Source: an uncultured Taibaiella sp. (GTDB taxonomy: Bacteria > Bacteroidota > Bacteroidia > Chitinophagales > Chitinophagaceae). From it: a stretch of 6,132 nucleotides of DNA. The stretch is from contig CAMPJV010000164.1 in NCBI GenBank assembly GCA_946886975.1, positions 1 to 6,132 of the forward strand, read 5' to 3'. Positions 1 through 4,620 of this stretch are shown one piece after another. The notes beneath the pieces are model-generated. The model worked only from the letters and a program-made list of their open reading frames with translations. It had not been told where the DNA came from and made no database searches. A program made the translations under genes and the position numbers. Numbering within the stretch: the first letter of the stretch is position 1; each line of letters opens with the position of its first letter.

Positions 1-908
1 TAGAAGAAATGAAAGGATTCTTTGCAGGCGACGGGACACCACGCTTCAACCCTTTCTTCATACCCAAACTAATATTGGATATTGCCTCGGGGCATATTTC
101 GATGAAATATGGTTTCCGTGGTCCCAACTTCTCTACCGTAAGTGCCTGCGCTTCCAGTACGAACTCTCTTATAGACGCCTTTAATTATATCAGGCTTGGA
201 AAGGCCGATGCTATAATAAGCGGCGGCTCTGAGGCGGTAGTGACTGAAGCTGGTATCGGTGGATTTAATGCAATGAAGGCTCTCTCTGAGCGAAACGATG
301 ATCCTAAGAGTGCAAGCAGACCCTTCGATAAAGACAGGGATGGTTTCGTACTTGGGGAAGGTGCTGCATCGATAGTGCTGGAAGAATATGAACACGCCAA
401 GAAAAGGGGCGCTCCTATTTATGCTGAAATGGTAGGCGGCGGTATGAGTGCTGACGCGTATCATCTTACGGCTCCTCATCCGGAAGGCCTCGGCGTTATT
501 AATGTGATGCTTAATGCCCTGGATGATGCAGGAATGAAGCCAGCGGATATAGATTACATAAATGTGCATGGCACGTCTACTCCACTGGGTGATGTGGCTG
601 AACTGATAGCTATACAGAAGGTATTTGGTGAGCACGCCTACAATCTTAATATCAGCTCTACTAAGTCTATGACCGGACACCTTTTAGGTGGCGCCGGAGC
701 AATAGAAGCAGTGGCTGCAATTAAGTCGGTGATGCACGATCTGATCCCTCCAACGATCAACCACTTTACTGACGATCCGGATATTGATCCCCGATTCAAC
801 CTGACATTTGACAAGGCACAGCCGAGAACAGTCCGGGCGGCGCTGAGCAATACTTTTGGTTTCGGAGGGCATAATGCTTCTGTGATCTTCAAAAAATACG
901 AGGCATAA
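1..908 (+). CDS. fabF: Beta-ketoacyl-ACP synthase II, 5'-truncated by window edge
   Basis: This cytosolic condensing enzyme elongates acyl-ACP with malonyl-ACP in type II fatty acid synthesis. The frame is open to the left edge, so the ATG at position 9 is an internal Met and not the start; by comparison with E. coli FabF (recalled) about 115 residues are missing. Counting from that Met, the thiolase-fold triad is intact: nucleophile Cys47 in VSACASSTNS, His187 in NVHGTSTPLGD and His224 in SMTGHLLGGAGA. The spacings (140 and 37 residues) match E. coli Cys163, His303 and His340. The C-terminal gating loop SNTFGFGGHNASVIF is also present. The stop lies one base before rnc, the common fabF-rnc pairing; acpP would be expected upstream, outside the window. 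KAS II is favoured over KAS I by the HGTSTPLGD loop and overall similarity. Confidence 0.97.
   Translation, partial: EEMKGFFAGDGTPRFNPFFIPKLILDIASGHISMKYGFRGPNFSTVSACASSTNSLIDAFNYIRLGKADAIISGGSEAVVTEAGIGGFNAMKALSERNDDPKSASRPFDKDRDGFVLGEGAASIVLEEYEHAKKRGAPIYAEMVGGGMSADAYHLTAPHPEGLGVINVMLNALDDAGMKPADIDYINVHGTSTPLGDVAELIAIQKVFGEHAYNLNISSTKSMTGHLLGGAGAIEAVAAIKSVMHDLIPPTINHFTDDPDIDPRFNLTFDKAQPRTVRAALSNTFGFGGHNASVIFKKYEA
900..903 (+). promoter_or_regulatory. Probable ribosome binding site of rnc
   Basis: The bases GAGG lie six bases before the TTG at 910 and inside the last codons of fabF. Together with the absence of any other start before the conserved domain, this decides the rnc start. Shine-Dalgarno motifs are often weak or missing in Bacteroidota, so it is only supporting evidence. 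Confidence 0.5.
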
Positions 909-909
909 A

Positions 910-1626
910 TTGAGGCGGTTCACCTCACGGCTCCTTCACCTTTTTTCCCCAAACAAGCAGCTATTACTGCAACTGGAGCACCTGTTAGGGTACCGCCCAA
1001 TCCATTTGCCCTATTATCAACTGGCGCTGATGCACCGCTCCAAGATAGAAGAGCTGGCGCAGAATAATGAGCGACTGGAATTCTTAGGTGATGCCATGCT
1101 GGGCTCTATAGTAGCTGAGTATTTATTTAAGAAGTACCCTAACCAGCCGGAAGGTTTTCTTACAGAGCTCCGCTCACGGATCGTGCGAAGAGAGACTCTG
1201 AATAATGTTGCGCTTCGCATGGGCCTCAATAAGCTGGTGCAGTATAACCAGAATGACAGGGGGCTGAGCCGCAGCCATATATTCGGCAATGCATTGGAGG
1301 CTCTTATTGGTGCTGTGTACCTGGACAAAGGATTCAGCAGGACGCGGACGTTCATTCTCAACCAGATCATTAAGCCGTACATTGATCTCCAGCATATGGA
1401 GAGCACTGATACCAACTACAAGAACCAACTGCTGAGCTGGGCACAGAAAATAGGGCATACGTTAAGCTTCGATACGTTAGAGGAGCGAACGGAAGGATCC
1501 AGGAAAATATTCAGTGTCGGTATCACTCTTAACGGCAAAGTGGTAGCAGTGGGTAATGGATATAATAAGAAGGAAGCAGGACAGGTGGCAGCGCAGAAGG
1601 CACTAGAGGTGCTGAAGATAACTTAG
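910..1626 (+). CDS. rnc: Ribonuclease III (TTG start)
   Basis: A dsRNA-specific endoribonuclease that processes rRNA precursors and structured mRNAs in the cytosol. The 238 residues are close to the usual 220-250. The N-terminal nuclease domain spans about 20-155 and contains the signature NERLEFLGDAMLG, with Glu54, Glu57 and Asp61 matching E. coli Glu38, Glu41 and Asp45. The second metal motif GNALEALIG supplies Glu130 (E. coli Glu117) but has Asn127 where E. coli has Asp114. A C-terminal dsRNA-binding domain covers about 166-236 and ends with the conserved KKEAGQVAAQKAL helix. The TTG start is chosen because an in-frame stop lies at 883-885, no ATG or GTG occurs before the nuclease domain (first ATG at 1030), and GAGG at 900-903 sits six bases upstream. 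It begins one base after the fabF stop, which suggests co-transcription and translational coupling. Its end overlaps the convergent paaD. Confidence 0.95.
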   Translation: MRRFTSRLLHLFSPNKQLLLQLEHLLGYRPIHLPYYQLALMHRSKIEELAQNNERLEFLGDAMLGSIVAEYLFKKYPNQPEGFLTELRSRIVRRETLNNVALRMGLNKLVQYNQNDRGLSRSHIFGNALEALIGAVYLDKGFSRTRTFILNQIIKPYIDLQHMESTDTNYKNQLLSWAQKIGHTLSFDTLEERTEGSRKIFSVGITLNGKVVAVGNGYNKKEAGQVAAQKALEVLKIT

Positions 1627-2129
1627 TGACACTTGAAGTGTTCAAACGGCTCATGGCAGCTAGTACACTTGTATAAGGCTTTACAGGATGTAGGACCAAA
1701 CTGGCTGGTGAGGACAGTGTCTTCAGAACCGCATCTTGGACATGGCGCCTTCTCCTCTTCAAAAAGAAATAAAGGGTCTACCGACTTTCGAACAGGCGGT
1801 GCTATTCCATACTCTTTTAACTTCCTTTTTCCATCTTCCGACATCCAGTCGCTGGTCCAGGCGGGACTTAACTGATTTTCGATGGTGACTTGCTTTATGC
1901 CTCTGCTCAGTAAGGCCATTCTGATATTAAGCGCAATGACATCCATGGCCGGGCAGCCGGAATAGGTCGGGGTGATGGTTATAGTCGCTCCTGTTTCTCC
2001 CTGGGAGTTTTTGGTAAGAGTTACATCACGGACTATGCCGAGGTCCTCAATAGTGAGCACCGGAACTTCGGGATCTGTCACTGTGGACAGCCATCCATAA
2101 ACCTGTTCCTTAGTTACGATAGCAGACAT
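1623..2129 (-). CDS. paaD: PaaD, DUF59/zinc-ribbon maturation factor of phenylacetyl-CoA epoxidase
   Basis: An accessory protein of the PaaABCE oxygenase, needed for activity and thought to help Fe-S or metal cofactor assembly; it is not part of the purified catalytic complex. The 168 residues align end to end with E. coli PaaD (about 165, recalled). The N-terminal MIP18/DUF59 domain (about 5-100) has DPEVPVLTIEDLG (19-31) and PTYSGCPAMD with Cys59. It is followed by LSPAWTSDWM and a C-terminal zinc ribbon: Cys130-Pro-Arg-Cys133, Cys149, Cys155-x-x-Cys158 and a near-terminal Cys167. The start at 2129 is chosen because it gives the family length. An upstream in-frame ATG at 2183 would add 18 non-conserved residues, and it lies inside a terminator-like hairpin. 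This is the last gene of the paaABCD run, 64 bases after paaC. The stop overlaps the end of convergent rnc. Some naming schemes call it PaaJ. Confidence 0.93.
   Translation of the reverse strand: MSAIVTKEQVYGWLSTVTDPEVPVLTIEDLGIVRDVTLTKNSQGETGATITITPTYSGCPAMDVIALNIRMALLSRGIKQVTIENQLSPAWTSDWMSEDGKRKLKEYGIAPPVRKSVDPLFLFEEEKAPCPRCGSEDTVLTSQFGPTSCKALYKCTSCHEPFEHFKCH
1627..1644. repeat. Short inverted repeat just after the rnc stop
   Basis: ACACTT-G-AAGTGT (1629-1641) is a perfect inverted repeat with a one-base centre. With a bulged base it extends to TGA...TCA at 1627-1644. In RNA only about four to seven pairs with a small loop would form, and no U-tract follows on the plus strand. It lies within the last codons of paaD (EHFKCH). 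It might mark the 3' end of the rnc transcript, but it could equally be a coincidence of coding sequence. Confidence 0.25.
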
Positions 2130-2154
2130 ACAGCAAAGGTCCGGAAGGCGACAG

Positions 2155-2183
2155 AATAAAAACGCCTGCAGTGGTGCCGGCAT
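2155..2183 (-). terminator. Terminator-like hairpin with T5 tract between paaC and paaD
   Basis: Reading the minus strand, GCC-G-GCA (2181-2175) can pair with TGC-A-GGC (2170-2164) around a CCAC loop. This gives six pairs, five of them G-C, with one internal G/A mismatch. A G and five T's follow (2163-2158), then ATT. A T-G wobble and an A-T pair can extend the base. It starts 11 bases after the paaC stop, in the 64-base gap before paaD. The form is that of an imperfect intrinsic terminator, so it could act as a partial terminator that lowers paaD relative to paaABC, or as a 3'-end stabiliser. No experimental support is visible. Confidence 0.45.
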
Positions 2184-2193
2184 TTGTTAATTA

Positions 2194-3060
2194 TTACCAC
2201 TGCATGCCGGGATATGCCCGCTGCATGAACTGGAGTTCCGTAAGGATATAGCCAAGATGCTCTGTATGATTGCCCTGCTTTCCACCTTCCTGCATCCAGC
2301 TATTCGTTGGAAGGGTAATAGTGGCTTCGGCTAGTACTTTTGCGACATGCCCCTGCCAGAGGGTCTTTATCTTCGTAAGGTCTACACCGACACCTGACAT
2401 TAAAATTGCATTATCTGCCTCGCTTTCCGTCATAAGCTCCCCTGAGAACATCCACCTGTCATTTAAGGCGTCCTGGATACGGCTATGGCTTTCGTCAGTC
2501 CCATCCCCAAGCCTTATGATCCATTCACTGCTCCAGCGGACATGATAGGTTACTTCTTTCAGTGACTTTTCCGCAATTGCGGCTAATGAAACATCCTTGC
2601 TATTCTGAAGGTCAGTAAAGAAATAGTAGTTGAAAACATCCAGTAAGAACGATCTGGCTACTGTATAAGCCCAGTCCTTGTTGGGTTGTTCTACAAGAAG
2701 TACGTTCCGGAAATCCCATCCATCCCGCAGGTAGGCCAGGTCATCTTCGGTAAGCGATTCACCCTTTGATATCTTCTGCTGTAATGCTATGGAAGTAAAG
2801 AAGGTTAACTTCTCCTCTGTAGACAGCCTATTGAACTGTTCAGCAGCATATTGATAAAGGCTTCGTGCTTGTCCGAGATGATCGAGCGCTATGTTTGTTA
2901 AGGCGATGTCTTGTTCAAGTATTGGGCCGTGACCGCACCATTCGCTTTGGCGATGACCATTGACAAGCGCATTGTCGGCTATCTGAAGTGTATAAAGAAT
3001 AGAATCCCTGTACTGCGGGGAACCCGTTAAAAGATTACTGTCTGTTAGTTGCTGATTCAT
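2194..3060 (-). CDS. paaC: PaaC, structural subunit of phenylacetyl-CoA 1,2-epoxidase
   Basis: The non-catalytic ferritin-like partner of PaaA in the oxygenase core. In the family, PaaC has lost the metal site and stabilises PaaA. Family blocks appear in order: SEWCGHGPILEQDIALTNIALDHLGQAR split over residues 39-66, the segment RNVLLVEQPN (118-127), a helical stretch with KEVTYHVRWSSEWIIRLGDG (168-187), and the C-terminal GGKQGNHTEHLG (259-270) ending in PGMQW. At 288 residues it is longer than E. coli PaaC (about 248). The extra length is an N-terminal leader of roughly 18 residues and a charged insertion around 78-106. The ATG at 3060 has AAGGA five bases-range upstream on the minus strand, a good ribosome binding site. 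It follows paaB by 24 bases. Some naming schemes call it PaaI. Confidence 0.95.
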   Translation of the reverse strand: MNQQLTDSNLLTGSPQYRDSILYTLQIADNALVNGHRQSEWCGHGPILEQDIALTNIALDHLGQARSLYQYAAEQFNRLSTEEKLTFFTSIALQQKISKGESLTEDDLAYLRDGWDFRNVLLVEQPNKDWAYTVARSFLLDVFNYYFFTDLQNSKDVSLAAIAEKSLKEVTYHVRWSSEWIIRLGDGTDESHSRIQDALNDRWMFSGELMTESEADNAILMSGVGVDLTKIKTLWQGHVAKVLAEATITLPTNSWMQEGGKQGNHTEHLGYILTELQFMQRAYPGMQW

Positions 3061-3084
3061 AAGGTCCTTAACAAAGAAGACGAA

Positions 3085-3450
3085 TTACATGTGGGTTAAT
3101 TCATCCGGCAAATTATAGAACGTTGGGTGACGGTATATCTTGTCGTTAGCCGGCTCGTAGAGAATCTCAGCATCTGCAGGATCAGACGCGTGGATATACT
3201 TGCTCTCCACTACCCATATGCTGATACCTTCCATTCTGCGGGTGTATACATCGCGTGCATTCTCTATCGCCATCTGTGCGTCAGCCGCATGAAGACTACC
3301 AGCATGCTTATGATCGAGGCCGGCCTTACTCCTGATGAATACCTCCCATAGCGGCCATTCAGAGGCGTGAACTTTATTATTGTTGTCTTTTCCGCCTGCA
3401 GCTTCCTTGTCGCCGAAGTCGCCGTAAAGGTGCTTTAAAAACATTGTCAT
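3085..3450 (-). CDS. paaB: PaaB, bridging subunit of phenylacetyl-CoA 1,2-epoxidase
   Basis: A small subunit of the oxygenase; in the family it bridges PaaAC heterodimers and is essential for the active complex. From residue 32 to the end it follows E. coli PaaB closely: WPLWEVFIRSKAGLDHKHAG, then SLHAADAQMAIENARDVYTRR, SIWVVES, and YRHPTFYNLPDELTHM at the C-terminus. The first 31 residues (MTMFLKHLYGDFGDKEAAGG, then DNNNKVHASE) are additional to the 95-residue E. coli protein. An alternative start is the second Met, two codons in (3444). No ATG is available nearer the conserved block. AAAGAG lies about six bases before the ATG at 3450 and is a weak ribosome binding signal. Spacing is 37 bases after paaA and 24 before paaC, consistent with one operon. 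Some naming schemes call it PaaH or PaaG. Confidence 0.95.
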   Translation of the reverse strand: MTMFLKHLYGDFGDKEAAGGKDNNNKVHASEWPLWEVFIRSKAGLDHKHAGSLHAADAQMAIENARDVYTRRMEGISIWVVESKYIHASDPADAEILYEPANDKIYRHPTFYNLPDELTHM

Positions 3451-3487
3451 TTATGCTCTTTTAGTAGAATGAATATTTCCGACAGCA

Positions 3488-4444
3488 CTAAGCTGCTACT
3501 GATTCCTTCTTCGCTGCTCTTTCCTTGCGCTTTTTGGAATAAGCCAAAGCAGCTTCACGTACCCATGCCCCTTCGTCCCAGGCCTTTCTACGGGTCTCGA
3601 GCCTTTCCTTGTTACATGGGCCATTACCCTTCACAACATTCCAGAACTCGTCCCAGTTGATCTTGCCGAAATCGTAATGACCTGTTTCCTCGTTCCACTT
3701 CAGATCGGGATCTGGTACCGTCAGCCCGATAAGCTTTGCCTGCTCTACCGTTACATCTATGAACTTCTGGCGGAGCTCGTCGTTTGTAAATCTTTTAATG
3801 CGCCACCTCATGCTAAGAGCAGTATTAGGACTGTTATCATCGGGAGGTCCGAACATCATGATAGATGGCCACCACCAGCGGTTAAGTGCATCCTGTGCCA
3901 TCTTCTTCTGAACGTCCGTTCCATTCGCCAGGGTCATCATTATCTCGAACCCCTGTCGCTGATGAAAGCTCTCTTCTTTGCATACCCTGACCATTGCCCG
4001 GGCATAAGGCCCATAGGAAGTGCGGCACAATGGCACCTGGTTCATAATTGCCGCTCCGTCAACAAGCCAGCCTATCGCACCCATATCGGCCCAGGTAGTA
4101 GTTGGATAATTAAATATCGATGAGTACTTAGCCTTTCCTGAATGGAGCTGGTCAATCATTTCGTCCCGGCTGATGCCAAGCGTTTCGGCGGCACTATAAA
4201 GGTAAAGTCCATGTCCTCCCTCATCCTGCACCTTTGCGAGCAGCACTGCTTTGCGTCGGAGGCTCGGAGCCCTGGTTATCCAGTTGCCCTCAGGAAGCAT
4301 ACCTACGATCTCACTATGAGCATGCTGAGATATCTGGCGGATCAATGTCTTACGATACTCCTCCGGCATCCAGTCACGAGGCTCAATGCTTACTTCACCA
4401 TCTACCTTCTTATAGAAATGCTCCTCAAATGATTGCACAGTCAT
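3488..4444 (-). CDS. paaA: PaaA, catalytic diiron subunit of phenylacetyl-CoA 1,2-epoxidase
   Basis: PaaA uses O2 and electrons delivered by PaaE to epoxidise the aromatic ring of phenylacetyl-CoA. The 318 residues match E. coli PaaA (309) almost throughout. The ferritin-like diiron pocket appears complete: Glu45 in [15 protein letters not shown], Glu75 and His78 in DEGGHG, Asp129 in WLVDGAA, and Glu158 and His161 in [11 protein letters not shown]. These align with E. coli Glu42, Glu72, His75, Asp126, Glu155 and His158. Other conserved blocks are [33 protein letters not shown] and the C-terminal [16 protein letters not shown], followed by a Lys/Glu-rich tail. The frame stays open up to an ATG at 4594, but those 50 extra residues resemble no part of PaaA. 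A promoter-like element lies at 4468-4475, so the ATG at 4444 is preferred. It is the first gene of paaABCD. Confidence 0.96.
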   Translation of the reverse strand: MTVQSFEEHFYKKVDGEVSIEPRDWMPEEYRKTLIRQISQHAHSEIVGMLPEGNWITRAPSLRRKAVLLAKVQDEGGHGLYLYSAAETLGISRDEMIDQLHSGKAKYSSIFNYPTTTWADMGAIGWLVDGAAIMNQVPLCRTSYGPYARAMVRVCKEESFHQRQGFEIMMTLANGTDVQKKMAQDALNRWWWPSIMMFGPPDDNSPNTALSMRWRIKRFTNDELRQKFIDVTVEQAKLIGLTVPDPDLKWNEETGHYDFGKINWDEFWNVVKGNGPCNKERLETRRKAWDEGAWVREAALAYSKKRKERAAKKESVAA

Positions 4445-4615
4445 TGAAACAAGAGTGTTTAAGCCTACAAAGATAACATTTTCAGCCCTTGCATGTGGAT
4501 GATTTGTATCATGTTTAACAGGCCATGACGGCATCCTGATGCTCCTGTGAAAACAGAGAGGCCCCAGCCAAGAGCGCGTTTTGCCGTCAAGCAATAAAGA
4601 CTGCTTTCGCAGCCC
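4445..4615. other. sprA-paaA intergenic region with two short inverted repeats
   Basis: These 171 bases separate the sprA stop from the paaA start. They hold the sprA terminator-like hairpin at the right end and the paaA -7 element at the left. Between them are two short inverted repeats: ATGAT-TTGT-ATCAT at 4499-4512, centred about 44 bases upstream of the predicted paaA transcription start, and GCATC-CT-GATGC at 4531-4542. Either could bind a dimeric regulator of the paa genes, but arms of five bases also arise by chance. The frame of paaA stays open through much of this stretch, without family similarity. Confidence 0.4.
4468..4475 (-). promoter_or_regulatory. Bacteroidota-type -7 promoter element for paaABCD
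   Basis: The minus strand reads TATCTTTG, a perfect match to the TAnnTTTG -7 consensus used by the Bacteroidota primary sigma factor. It ends 23 bases before the paaA ATG at 4444, which would give a leader of roughly 15-20 bases. I do not see a clear TTG-type -33 element about 19 bases further upstream, so the promoter may be weak or activator-dependent. Confidence 0.6.
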
Positions 4616-4620
4616 TTATT
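4593..4620 (-). terminator. Hairpin terminator at the end of sprA
   Basis: The 28 bases fold into a continuous 12-pair stem closed by a GAAA tetraloop. In minus-strand sense the left arm is AATAAGGGCTGC and the right arm is GCAGTCTTTATT, with two G-T wobbles. The A-rich base of the left arm contains the sprA TAA stop, and the T-rich base of the right arm supplies the U-tract, as in many intrinsic terminators. It should end sprA transcription before paaA. Because the outer pairs are A/T, the plus-strand transcript has the same form, but no gene converges on it here. Confidence 0.75.

Noticed and set aside
69..680. 203-residue open frame on the minus strand inside fabF
   Set aside because: It lies fully opposite fabF, whose translation is strongly conserved, and its own translation has no recognisable motif.
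1017..1458. Two open frames on the minus strand opposite rnc
   Set aside because: They are antisense to the conserved RNase III coding region, have no family features and have no plausible ribosome binding site.
2130..2183. Longer PaaD starting at the ATG at 2183
   Set aside because: The added 18 residues (beginning MPAPLQAFLF) are not part of the PaaD family, and the codon sits in a terminator-like hairpin. It is kept only as a possibility because the bases before it are A/T-rich, as is common for starts in this phylum.
3677..4123. 148-residue open frame on the plus strand opposite paaA
   Set aside because: It is a shadow of paaA. The paaA frame carries all conserved residues, and the plus-strand product resembles nothing known.
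4142..4476. Two plus-strand open frames across the paaA 5' end
   Set aside because: Both overlap conserved PaaA codons and the paaA promoter element, and their translations show no domain signature.
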